From positions 1-33,842 of the forward strand of contig JAVZSA010000013.1 of assembly GCA_038880255.1 (NCBI GenBank): DNA of 33,842 bases. Direction: 5' to 3'. The notes under the pieces are model-generated. The model was not told the DNA's origin, ran no database searches, and saw only the letters and a list, made by a program, of their open reading frames with translations. Below, one piece after another: positions 1 through 7,555 of the stretch. The stretch is from ARK-15 sp038880255 (GTDB lineage Archaea; Thermoplasmatota; Thermoplasmata; Thermoplasmatales; ARK-15). Numbering within the stretch: the stretch's first letter is position 1; each line of letters starts with the position of its first letter. Both the position numbers and the translations under genes were made by a program.

Positions 1-548
1 CCACGTGGATCCCTATCAGGTGATGAATAAACACCCAAAAGTTTTTTTATTTCTACTTCAAATCCTGTTTCCTCAAAAATTTCTCTTTTTATTGCCTCTT
101 CCACCCTTTCACCATATTCAACAAAACCACCCGGAAGCGCATAATAGCCCTTAAAAGGTTCATTTCTCCTTTTAATTAAGAGTACCTTTCCATATTCTTC
201 AATTATACCATCAACCGCAAGGGAAGGGATTATATAAGGTCTTTTTGAATAATATTCAAAAATATTAATATATTTAGAATATTCTTCCATTAAACTTTTA
301 CCAAGATCGGTCAGTTTTGTTTCCCCCACCTTTTTTCCACCTCTTCTAGTCTCTACAATTTTTTTACCCAATCTCTCTTCCACCTCCCTTATTTTTCCCC
401 ATCCATTTCTATAAGACATGGACATCTTCTTTACTGCATTAGTTAAACTCTTTGTTTCTTCAATATTTTTTAATAAATAATATGTACCCTCACCAAAAAT
501 ATAATTTCCTTTATCGTCCTCAAACCAAATTCTATACCTTAATTTCAT
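1..548 (-). CDS. ModE-type HTH / Nudix hydrolase fusion (partial, C-terminus cut off by window edge)
   Basis: I translated this by hand: a frame open from an ATG at 548 to base 1, with 182 codons visible and the C-terminus outside the window. Residues about 5-85 resemble the ModE/LysR-type winged helix (SLTNAVKKMSMSYRNGWGKI, then an RRGGKK wing and TKLTDLGKSLMEEY). Residues about 90-182 are a Nudix domain; the full Nudix box G-x5-E-x7-RE-x2-EE-x-G is encoded at roughly bases 60-130 (GGFVEYGERVEEA...REIFEETGF). Known Nudix enzymes hydrolyse nucleoside diphosphate derivatives; fused to an HTH they often act as metabolite-sensing regulators of ADP-ribose/NAD metabolism. Whether this copy is enzyme, sensor or both is unknown. 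It is divergent from the gene at 608, and an AT-rich TATA-like stretch near 572-590 leaves almost no leader. Confidence 0.85.
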   Translation of the reverse strand, partial: MKLRYRIWFEDDKGNYIFGEGTYYLLKNIEETKSLTNAVKKMSMSYRNGWGKIREVEERLGKKIVETRRGGKKVGETKLTDLGKSLMEEYSKYINIFEYYSKRPYIIPSLAVDGIIEEYGKVLLIKRRNEPFKGYYALPGGFVEYGERVEEAIKREIFEETGFEVEIKKLLGVYSSPDRDPR

Positions 549-607
549 GAATAAGCATTGATTATCAGGTTTAAAAATTTTTATATTAAAAACTTTAAGG
601 ATTAATC
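549..607. promoter_or_regulatory. Divergent promoter region
   Basis: This 59-base spacer separates the HTH-Nudix gene (minus) from the winged-helix gene (plus). TTTTTATATT at 578-587 sits about 25 nt before the ATG at 608, the archaeal TATA spacing for a leaderless transcript. Read on the minus strand, the same AT-rich block lies 25-40 nt before the start at 548. There is no Shine-Dalgarno match before either start. Confidence 0.5.
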
Positions 608-1000
608 ATGTTTGATCTTGGAAAAATATTATCTGGAAAAAGGTGGGAAATAATGGAAATATTGAGGGAAGAGAAAAGGCCATCCGAATTGTCCTCTATA
701 TTAAAGATCACAAGGCAAGGAGTTGATAAACATTTAAGTATATTAGAGAAATATCTATTAATAAAAAAATTAAAAAAGGGTGGGAAGGTATTTTATGTGT
801 TGAGCGATAATGGTAAATTCTTGATGAATAAAATTATGGAAATAAATTCAAAATATATTGATAAAATAAAAAATGACTATTATTTTGAAAAAAATAGTAT
901 AGAAAATCTATTTAAAAATGGTAAATTAGAGAAAAATGAATTTGAGGAAAAATTAAATAATTTAATTTTAAAGTATTCAATATTTTTTGGTAAAATATGA
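608..1000 (+). CDS. Winged-helix DNA-binding protein (ArsR-like)
   Basis: A 130-residue protein. Residues about 5-75 form an ArsR/MarR-like winged helix: a helix GKRWEIMEILREE, a helix-turn-helix PSELSSILKITRQGVDKHLSILEKYLLI, and a wing KKLKKGGKVFYVLSDNG. The C-terminal 55 residues are Lys/Glu/Asn-rich and probably helical, perhaps for dimerisation; no metal-binding Cys cluster is present. It starts without a Shine-Dalgarno site behind a TATA box, so it is probably leaderless and first in an operon. The DRG GTPase gene begins 9 bases after its stop, so the two are likely cotranscribed. The ligand and targets cannot be read from the sequence. Confidence 0.8.
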   Translation: MFDLGKILSGKRWEIMEILREEKRPSELSSILKITRQGVDKHLSILEKYLLIKKLKKGGKVFYVLSDNGKFLMNKIMEINSKYIDKIKNDYYFEKNSIENLFKNGKLEKNEFEEKLNNLILKYSIFFGKI

Positions 1001-1009
1001 GGTGCTTGC

Positions 1010-2086
1010 ATGCCAACAATTGATGAACAAATAAAGGAAATTGAAGAAGAAATTAAAAGAACAAAATATAACAAAGCAACTGAGCATCATATAGGCTTAC
1101 TTAAGGCAAAACTAGCAAGATTAAAGGAATTGAAAGAAAGTTCAAAAAAGAAAGGAAGTTCTGTTACTGGAATAAAAAAAAGTGGTAATGCAATGGTAAG
1201 CTTGGTAGGATTTCCAAGCGTAGGTAAAAGTACAATTTTCAATCTTCTTACAAATGCACATAGTGAAGTGGGTGAATACGATTTTACTACCATAAATGCC
1301 ATACCTGGTATTATGGAATACAAAGGTGCAAAAATTCAATTGCTGGATCTTCCTGGATTAATAGAGGGTGCAGCAAAAGGTAGAGGTAAAGGTAAAGAAA
1401 TATTGAGCATTATTCGTAATTCTGACCTAATAATTATTGTTGCTGATGTAAAAACACCTGATGTTACATCCATATTGAATATACTTTATAATGCAGGTAT
1501 TAGGTTAAATAAGAAAAAACCAAGGCTATTTTTGGTCAAAAAGGATAGGGGAGGATTGAATATTCAGAAAACCGTACCCATTGATATTGATGATGATATG
1601 ATAAAATCAATAATGAGGGAATTTAAAATAGTGAATGCGGATCTTATTATTAGGGATAAAATAGATATTGATGATTTGATTGATTTTCTTTCAGGAAACA
1701 GAGTTTATATTCCGGGGATTTTCGTTTTGAACAAAATTGATGAAGGATTTGATGAAAATATAAAGGATATAGTTGAAAAATATTCAATGATAAAAATTTC
1801 TGCAATAAATGGAGAAAATATTGAAACTTTAAAGGAGAGCATATTCAATGCACTGGATTTTATTACAGTTTATTTAAAGCCTCCTGGAGATAAAATTGAA
1901 CCTATGGTAATTAAAAGGTATTCAAACGTGGAAATGGTTTGTAGATCAATACACAAAGATTTTGTAAAAAATTTCAAATATGCGATAGTAAATGGGCCTA
2001 GTTCAAAATATCCACAACAAAAGGTAGGCCTGGATCATGTTTTGGAAGATGGGGATACGATCACAATCTATTTAAGAAAAACTTAA
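1010..2086 (+). CDS. DRG-family (Obg superfamily) GTPase
   Basis: A 358-residue protein of the developmentally regulated GTP-binding (DRG/Rbg) family, a ribosome-associated translational GTPase in archaea and eukaryotes. A basic N-terminal helical segment (1-58) precedes the G domain: G1 GFPSVGKST at 67-75, G3 DLPG near 112, G4 NKID near 241, with the DRG-specific insert between. The last 75 residues form a TGS domain ending in DGDTITIYLRK. Length matches archaeal DRG (about 360-370). The start is supported by GAGGTG five bases upstream of the ATG. The stop overlaps the convergent acylphosphatase stop by 4 bases. The upstream winged-helix gene is its likely operon partner. Confidence 0.95.
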   Translation: MPTIDEQIKEIEEEIKRTKYNKATEHHIGLLKAKLARLKELKESSKKKGSSVTGIKKSGNAMVSLVGFPSVGKSTIFNLLTNAHSEVGEYDFTTINAIPGIMEYKGAKIQLLDLPGLIEGAAKGRGKGKEILSIIRNSDLIIIVADVKTPDVTSILNILYNAGIRLNKKKPRLFLVKKDRGGLNIQKTVPIDIDDDMIKSIMREFKIVNADLIIRDKIDIDDLIDFLSGNRVYIPGIFVLNKIDEGFDENIKDIVEKYSMIKISAINGENIETLKESIFNALDFITVYLKPPGDKIEPMVIKRYSNVEMVCRSIHKDFVKNFKYAIVNGPSSKYPQQKVGLDHVLEDGDTITIYLRKT

Positions 2087-2352
2087 TATCTAATTTCAAA
2101 ACCTTTAATATTTTCTGGTTCTCTCCATTCCAGTTTAACATTTTTTACAATTGCCCTTGGATGTTCAGTAACACATTTTTCAATTAATCTTTCAATATCA
2201 CTTTTCTCTCCTTCAAATAGAGCCTCAACACTCCCATCAAGTAAATTTTTTACCCATCCATTTATTCCCATGGCATCAGCATTCTTCTTCACAAATGCTC
2301 TAAAATATACGCCCTGAACTTTACCCTCAAATATTACATGTGCTGCTATCAT
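2083..2352 (-). CDS. acyP: Acylphosphatase
   Basis: An 89-residue protein with the whole acylphosphatase fold: the phosphate-binding loop GKVQGVYFRAFV carries the catalytic Arg18, and GWVKN supplies the conserved Asn36, followed by the usual DGSVEALFEGE strand. The enzyme hydrolyses carboxyl-phosphate bonds such as acetyl phosphate or carbamoyl phosphate in the cytoplasm. Family length is 90-100 residues, so it is complete. It is monocistronic and convergent with the DRG gene, sharing the 4 bases TTAA at the stops. It is divergent from the formate dehydrogenase gene. Confidence 0.95.
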   Translation of the reverse strand: MIAAHVIFEGKVQGVYFRAFVKKNADAMGINGWVKNLLDGSVEALFEGEKSDIERLIEKCVTEHPRAIVKNVKLEWREPENIKGFEIRY

Positions 2353-2410
2353 TATTTCTTAAATAATAATTTTTAATTTAAACATTTTTTATCGCTGAAT
2401 TTTTTAACTA

Positions 2411-2424
2411 GATAATATATTATC
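2411..2424. promoter_or_regulatory. Perfect 14-bp palindrome before the formate dehydrogenase gene
   Basis: GATAATATATTATC is its own reverse complement and ends 5 bases before the ATG at 2430. It lies in the 77-base spacer between divergent genes, where a repressor or activator of the formate dehydrogenase operon could bind. Because the surroundings are very AT-rich the palindrome could be partly fortuitous; no regulator gene is adjacent. Confidence 0.35.
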
Positions 2425-2429
2425 CTCTT

Positions 2430-4451
2430 ATGGAAACAAAAACAGTTTGTCCCTATTGTGGTGTTGGATGCAATTTAATTGTAATTTCTGATGGAAAAAA
2501 TATTAAAAACATTATACCTTCAAAGTTTGATGCAATAAATTATGGTACTTTATGCATAAAGGGATGGAAAGGCCTTAGTTATACCTATTCATCAAAAAGG
2601 ATAAAAAAACCATTGTTAAATAAAAATGGTAAATTTGTAGAGATTTCCTGGAACGAAGCAATAAAAATTGTGGCAGAAAATTTGAAGGACATATATTTAA
2701 AATACGGCCCTGATTCACTCGCATTTCAATCAAGTGCAAAATGTACAAATGAAGATAACTATCTCATGCAAAAGTTAGCAAGACAGATTTTCAAGACAAA
2801 CAATATTGATCATTGTGCCAGGAGTTGCCACGCAAGTACAATAGAAGGACTAATATCCACAATAGGTAGTGGTGCCATGAGTACTTCAATCAGGGATATT
2901 GACAATGCTGAACTTTATTTTGTTATTGGATCCAATACAACTGAACAGCATCCTATAATAGGATCAAGGATAATAAATAATGTTCGTGCTGGAAAAAAAC
3001 TAATTGTTGCAGATCCTAGAAAAATACAGTTAACAAATTTTTCCACGATTCACCTAAGACATTATCCAGGTACAGATCTTGCATTAATTAACACTTTGGC
3101 AAATGTGATTGTTGAAAAAGGAATGTATGATAAAAAATTTGTTGAAGAAAGAACTGAAAATTTTGATGAATTTTTAAAGGTTATTGAGTTCTACGATCCG
3201 GACAGAGGGGCTAGAATTACGGGAGTAGAGCCTGAATTAATTGAAAGGGCAGCAATTTTATACGCAAAATCAAAAAGCATTATATTTTATGCAATGGGTA
3301 TTACACAGCATGTTCAAGGGACAGAGAATGTCCAAGCATTGGCAAATCTTGCCATGCTCACCGGAAACATAGGAAAAAGTGGAACAGGAATTGCACCCTT
3401 GAGAGGTCATAATAATGTTCAGGGTGCAAGTGATATGGGCGCTTTAAGCGATTTTCTACCTGGGTATAGAAGAGTATATGATGATAATGGTCGAAAATTC
3501 TTTGAGGATTTTTGGAATGTGGAATTACCTTCAAAACCAGGTGCTGCACTTAATGAAATGTTTCAACTTGCCCATGAGGGGAAAATAAAGGGGATGTACA
3601 TAATGGGTGAAAATCCTGTGATTTCAGAGCCTGAAAGTGATAAAATTGTTGAATCATTTAAAAAACTTGAATTTTTAGTGGTTCAGGATATTTTTATTAC
3701 AGAAACTGCCCAGTATGCAAATTTGATTTTACCATCCTATAGTTTTGCTGAAAAAATGGGAACATTTACTAACACCGAAAGGAGAATTCAGTTGATTCAT
3801 CCATTTTTAGAACCACCGGGAGAAGCAAAAGCTGATTGGGAAATTTTAACATTAATCGCTAAGGCAATGGGCTATGATTGGAAATATTCTTCCCCTGAAG
3901 ATGTAATGTTAGAAATTTCAAAAGTTGTACCACAATATTCTGGCATTACATATTCTTGCTTAGAAAATGATGGAATACAATGGCCAGTGGTGAACTGTAA
4001 AGGTACAGAAATTATGCACAAGGATAAATTTACGAGGGGAAAGGGTAGATTTATGCCTTCCTATTGGAAAAAGCCTTCTGAATACATTGATGAAAATTAT
4101 CCATTTATACTTACCACAGGTAGGCTTTATTATCAATTTCATACAGGAACAATGACTAGAAAATCAAATATACTTGAAAGAGAGGCACCATTGCCATTTG
4201 TTGAAATTAATCCTGAAGATGCTAAAAATATGGGAATTAGGGATGGGGATTGTGTCGTTGTTACCTCAATGCATGGCGAAATTGAAACAATAGCAAGGGT
4301 TACAAACAATGTTGTTAAGGGAGTTCTTTTTATGCCATTCCATTATTATGAATCACCAGTAAATAAAATAACTAACCCAAACATTGATCCTGTGGCAAGG
4401 ATCCCAGAACTTAAGGTAACTCCTGTAAAAATTAGGAGGTGTACACAATGA
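2430..4451 (+). CDS. fdhA: Formate dehydrogenase, molybdopterin catalytic subunit (Cys form)
   Basis: A 673-residue molybdopterin oxidoreductase of the FdhF/FdhA type. The N-terminal 4Fe-4S ligands are C7, C10, C14 and C42 with the conserved Lys44 two residues later. The active-site pair is Cys133-His134 in HCARSCHAS, where E. coli FdhF has selenocysteine-His; no in-frame UGA or Sec is needed. GHNNVQGASDMGAL and PGYRRV are characteristic of formate dehydrogenases, and the C-terminal cofactor-binding domain is complete. It should oxidise formate to CO2 at a Mo or W bis-MGD centre. There is no signal peptide, so it is cytoplasmic. The next gene starts in an ATGA overlap, so the three subunits are translationally coupled. 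Other formate-dehydrogenase-like activities cannot be excluded from sequence alone. Confidence 0.9.
   Translation: METKTVCPYCGVGCNLIVISDGKNIKNIIPSKFDAINYGTLCIKGWKGLSYTYSSKRIKKPLLNKNGKFVEISWNEAIKIVAENLKDIYLKYGPDSLAFQSSAKCTNEDNYLMQKLARQIFKTNNIDHCARSCHASTIEGLISTIGSGAMSTSIRDIDNAELYFVIGSNTTEQHPIIGSRIINNVRAGKKLIVADPRKIQLTNFSTIHLRHYPGTDLALINTLANVIVEKGMYDKKFVEERTENFDEFLKVIEFYDPDRGARITGVEPELIERAAILYAKSKSIIFYAMGITQHVQGTENVQALANLAMLTGNIGKSGTGIAPLRGHNNVQGASDMGALSDFLPGYRRVYDDNGRKFFEDFWNVELPSKPGAALNEMFQLAHEGKIKGMYIMGENPVISEPESDKIVESFKKLEFLVVQDIFITETAQYANLILPSYSFAEKMGTFTNTERRIQLIHPFLEPPGEAKADWEILTLIAKAMGYDWKYSSPEDVMLEISKVVPQYSGITYSCLENDGIQWPVVNCKGTEIMHKDKFTRGKGRFMPSYWKKPSEYIDENYPFILTTGRLYYQFHTGTMTRKSNILEREAPLPFVEINPEDAKNMGIRDGDCVVVTSMHGEIETIARVTNNVVKGVLFMPFHYYESPVNKITNPNIDPVARIPELKVTPVKIRRCTQ
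4434..4441 (+). promoter_or_regulatory. Strong Shine-Dalgarno site that fixes the next start
   Basis: AGGAGGTG, a perfect match to the archaeal 16S rRNA 3' end, lies 6 bases before ATG 4448. This makes 4448 the start of the beta-like subunit rather than the GTG at 4439, which lies inside the ribosome binding site itself. Confidence 0.85.
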
Positions 4452-5353
4452 TTTATAAGATAAAAAAGGATTTAATACCTAAATATATTGATTATTTGAT
4501 TTCAAAATATGAAGTCTGGGGCCCAAAGAATGTAGGTAGAGATCTTGTATTTTCAAAATTAAATAATGGTAATGAATTTGTTGATGGAAGAACTTTACTT
4601 GGTCCAAAGGAAATTATTTTCCCTCCATTACAAAAAATTGCCACCACTCTTGAAAAAGAGATAATAATTTTTGGAGTTAAATCCTGTGATCTAATGGGCT
4701 ATAGAATGTTGGATGATGTTTTAAGCATTGATAAACATTATTCTGAAAGTAGAAAAATGGTGCATTTCTTTAATTTTGTATGCACTACACCTTGCGAGTA
4801 TGGATTTTGTACTACATTTTATGGACCAAGACTTGATGATTATGAAATGCAATTTACAGATATTGGTAATTATTATATAGTTGAAAGTAAGGGCAATGAA
4901 TTTATTAATGAAATGTTTGAAAATGCAAACAAAGATGATTCTTTAATTTTGGATAATATTTTGAAAGAATTTTATAAAAAAATGCCAAAGTTAAATATAG
5001 AAGGATTAAAGGATAGGATGAGATGGGATGATCCTAAATATGGGGAATTTGCAAAAAGATGTATCTCATGTGGTGCATGCAACTTTGCCTGTCCCACCTG
5101 CTTTTGCTTTGACACATTTGATGATGACTCACTTTACAAAGAATGGGATTCATGCATTTTAAGTGGTTTTACTAGAATGGCGGGTGGAGCTAATCCCAGA
5201 CCTTCCTTAGATCTTAGATTAAGACAAAGATTTATGCATAAATTAAAGTATCATTATGAAAATTTTTCGTATTATCTCTGTACAGGATGTGGCAGATGCA
5301 TAGAAACTTGTCCTGTAAAAATTGATATCAGGGAATTTATTGGTGGTGATTAA
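4448..5353 (+). CDS. Sulfhydrogenase beta-like (HydB/AsrA family) 4Fe-4S subunit
   Basis: A 301-residue iron-sulfur protein. The N-terminal two thirds match the family of sulfhydrogenase subunit beta and anaerobic sulfite reductase subunit A (the VKSCDL segment and internal cysteines of CTTPCEYGFCTTF). The C-terminus has two 4Fe-4S motifs, CISCGACNFACPTC and CTGCGRCIETCP. It should pass electrons between the formate dehydrogenase subunit and the flavin subunit encoded next. It overlaps fdhA by 4 bases (ATGA), and the following ATG is 2 bases past its stop. No NiFe hydrogenase genes are nearby, so the module is used here with a formate dehydrogenase instead. Confidence 0.85.
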   Translation: MIYKIKKDLIPKYIDYLISKYEVWGPKNVGRDLVFSKLNNGNEFVDGRTLLGPKEIIFPPLQKIATTLEKEIIIFGVKSCDLMGYRMLDDVLSIDKHYSESRKMVHFFNFVCTTPCEYGFCTTFYGPRLDDYEMQFTDIGNYYIVESKGNEFINEMFENANKDDSLILDNILKEFYKKMPKLNIEGLKDRMRWDDPKYGEFAKRCISCGACNFACPTCFCFDTFDDDSLYKEWDSCILSGFTRMAGGANPRPSLDLRLRQRFMHKLKYHYENFSYYLCTGCGRCIETCPVKIDIREFIGGD

Positions 5354-5354
5354 A

Positions 5355-6131
5355 ATGTTTTCTATGGAATCAATAAAATCCAGAATATTAGATGTTTGGG
5401 ATGAAACACCTGATGTTAAATCATTTTTAATTGAAAATAATATTGATGAAATGCCAAAACCTGGGCAATTTTATGAAATATATGTAAAGGGCATTGGAGA
5501 AGCACCTATTTCAATTGCCTCCTGGAAAGATGGTTTATTATTTAGTGTAAAACGTGTGGGCAAGGTGACAGAAATAATGCACAAACTGCAAAAAAATGAT
5601 CATTTATGGATTAGGGGGCCATATGGGAATGGTTTCCCATATGATGATAATTTTACAATTTTAATAGCTGGTGGAATTGGCTTACCACCAATAAGATCCT
5701 ATATTGAATATTCATTATCAAAAGGAAAAAGAGAATTACAGTTATTATATGGTGCTAGAACACCCTCAGATATTGTTTATAGAAATTTGTTATCTGAATG
5801 GTCAGAATTATTTGATGTTCAAATAACGGTTGATAAAGGAGACAAATATTGGAAAGGAAACGTGGGTGTAGTAACTACATTATTCAATAGAATTAAAAAG
5901 AAAAATGCAAAATTTTTAATTGTTGGACCTGAAATAATGATGAAATTTTCTGTGATTGAACTTAAAAAAATAGGCGTAAACGAGGAGAATATATTTCTAT
6001 CCATGGAAAGAAAAATGAAATGTGGTTTTGGCATATGTGGTCATTGTAACATTGGAAGGTATTATGTATGCAAGGATGGCCCAATATTTCAATATTCAAA
6101 AATAAAGGATATTCCAGAAATTTTTTATTAA
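5355..6131 (+). CDS. Sulfhydrogenase gamma-like (HydG/AsrB family) FAD/NAD(P)-binding subunit
   Basis: A 258-residue ferredoxin-reductase-like subunit. An N-terminal FAD-binding beta barrel (PISIAS region) is followed by a nucleotide-binding domain with GGIGLPPIRS and LIVGPEIMM. A C-terminal cysteine cluster, CGFGICGHC plus a later Cys in YYVCKDGP, is typical of the 2Fe-2S site in HydG and PyrK proteins. It probably exchanges electrons with NAD(P)H. The start at 5355 is chosen because GGTGGTGAT ends 4 bases before it; a longer frame from a TTG at 5322 would overlap the previous gene and lacks support. It completes a three-subunit formate:NAD(P)-type complex. Confidence 0.88.
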   Translation: MFSMESIKSRILDVWDETPDVKSFLIENNIDEMPKPGQFYEIYVKGIGEAPISIASWKDGLLFSVKRVGKVTEIMHKLQKNDHLWIRGPYGNGFPYDDNFTILIAGGIGLPPIRSYIEYSLSKGKRELQLLYGARTPSDIVYRNLLSEWSELFDVQITVDKGDKYWKGNVGVVTTLFNRIKKKNAKFLIVGPEIMMKFSVIELKKIGVNEENIFLSMERKMKCGFGICGHCNIGRYYVCKDGPIFQYSKIKDIPEIFY

Positions 6132-6166
6132 TAAAATTTATATGTAAAAAATTAATTAATTAGCTT
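6132..6166 (+). promoter_or_regulatory. Promoter of the GlcD-like operon
   Basis: AATTTATATG at 6135-6144 is a TATA-like box about 25-30 bases before ATG 6167. There is no Shine-Dalgarno site, so a leaderless transcript starting a new unit after the formate dehydrogenase genes is likely. Confidence 0.4.
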
Positions 6167-7555
6167 ATGAATTTAAATGAATTTTATGATATAGTAGGTA
6201 AAGAAAATGTTTTAACTTCTAAAGAAGATTTACTCCCCTATACAAAGGATGCTTCATTCTTCACTGGAAAATTACCCAATGCAGTTATTTTACCAGGTAC
6301 TAGTGAAGAAGTGGCATCAATAATGAAAATATGTAATAGGGATTCAATACCAGTCACTGTAAGGGGTGGCGGATCTTCACTTACAGGTTCCTCCATTCCT
6401 ATTGAAGAGGGTATAGTTATAAGTATGGCTAGATTCGATAGAATAATTGAAACTAGCATAGAAGACAGATATGTTGTGGCAGAAGCTGGAGTTAAATTAG
6501 ATAATTTAAATTTATATCTTTCAAAATTCAAACATTTTTATCCTCCCGATCCTGCAAGTTCAATTGCAGCTACAGTTGGAGGATCAATTTCAACAAATGC
6601 TGGTGGTCTAAGAGCTGCAATGTACGGGGCTACCAAGGAATGGGTTTTAGGTTTAGAGGTTGTTCTTCCTGATGGAACAATAATACAAACAGGTGGAAAG
6701 GTATTGAAAAGATCGATAGGTTACGATCTAACTGCACTTATGATTGGAAGTGAGGGAACCCTAGGTATTATCACAAAGGCAATACTAAAGATTGCACCAA
6801 TCCCTGAAAAATATGGAAGAATTATGGTTTATTATAAATCAATTGAAGAGGCAGGAAAAGCAATTTCTGCACTTAAAAAAAATGGCATAACACCCCTGAT
6901 AGCAGAATTTATGGACAGAATTTCCATGGACTCAATAACCCATACAAAGGGAATTAAATTTCCGGAAGAAGCTCAATATTTACTTCTAATAGATATTTCA
7001 TCAACTGAAGAATCAATAGATAGAAAATTGAAGGAAGCATATGAAATACTTAAAAGTACAGAGTTAGTAGAAATTAAATTAACGATGGATCCTGAGGAAA
7101 TGAATGTTATGTATCAGGCAAGGAAAGGATTGTATTCATCACAGTTGAGTGAAAGGGAAAAGCCGGGGGAGTATGTAATTATTGGTGACATAGTTGTTCC
7201 AGCTTCGCGATTACCCTATACCCTGAAAGAAATTAGGGAAACCATAGAAGATTATGGCTTAAAGGTAGCATTATTTGGCCATATTGGTGATGGAAATATA
7301 CATGCAAATATATTTGCAGATATAAATAATGATGAACAGATGGAAAAGGTGAATTCATTTATGATGGACTTGGGTAGAATTGCATTGAGGAATGAAGGTT
7401 CAGTATCCTCCGAACATGGTATTGGTATTGAAAAAATAGAATTGCTGAGAGAGGAATATAAATATAAAAATTCAATAAAAAATATTGAATTGATGAGGAA
7501 TATTAAAAATATATTTGATCCTAAAAATATACTTAACAGGGGGAAAATGTTTTAA
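6167..7555 (+). CDS. FAD-linked 2-hydroxyacid dehydrogenase (GlcD/D-lactate dehydrogenase family)
   Basis: A 462-residue flavoprotein of the PCMH-type FAD family. The FAD pyrophosphate loop is VTVRGGGSSLTGSSIP, followed by DPASS-IAATVGG-ISTNAGG and GSEGTLGIITKA. The C-terminal cap has the substrate/metal histidines GHIGDGNIHANIF and the signature SSEHGIGIEK. The family oxidises D-lactate, glycolate or related 2-hydroxyacids. It is cytoplasmic, with no signal or membrane segment, and of normal length. The stop overlaps the next start by one base (TAATG), so it is coupled to the Fe-S subunit that takes its electrons. The exact substrate is not visible. Confidence 0.9.
   Translation: MNLNEFYDIVGKENVLTSKEDLLPYTKDASFFTGKLPNAVILPGTSEEVASIMKICNRDSIPVTVRGGGSSLTGSSIPIEEGIVISMARFDRIIETSIEDRYVVAEAGVKLDNLNLYLSKFKHFYPPDPASSIAATVGGSISTNAGGLRAAMYGATKEWVLGLEVVLPDGTIIQTGGKVLKRSIGYDLTALMIGSEGTLGIITKAILKIAPIPEKYGRIMVYYKSIEEAGKAISALKKNGITPLIAEFMDRISMDSITHTKGIKFPEEAQYLLLIDISSTEESIDRKLKEAYEILKSTELVEIKLTMDPEEMNVMYQARKGLYSSQLSEREKPGEYVIIGDIVVPASRLPYTLKEIRETIEDYGLKVALFGHIGDGNIHANIFADINNDEQMEKVNSFMMDLGRIALRNEGSVSSEHGIGIEKIELLREEYKYKNSIKNIELMRNIKNIFDPKNILNRGKMF

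Noticed and set aside
2796..2840. Selenocysteine in the formate dehydrogenase
   Set aside because: The active-site codon is TGC (Cys133) and the frame has no internal TGA.
5322..5354. TTG-initiated 11-residue extension of the gamma-like subunit
   Set aside because: It overlaps the end of the beta-like gene, and GGTGGTGAT directly precedes ATG 5355.
4448..6131. Sulfhydrogenase or anaerobic sulfite reductase operon
   Set aside because: No NiFe hydrogenase large/small subunits or siroheme subunit are present; the catalytic partner in the operon is a formate dehydrogenase.
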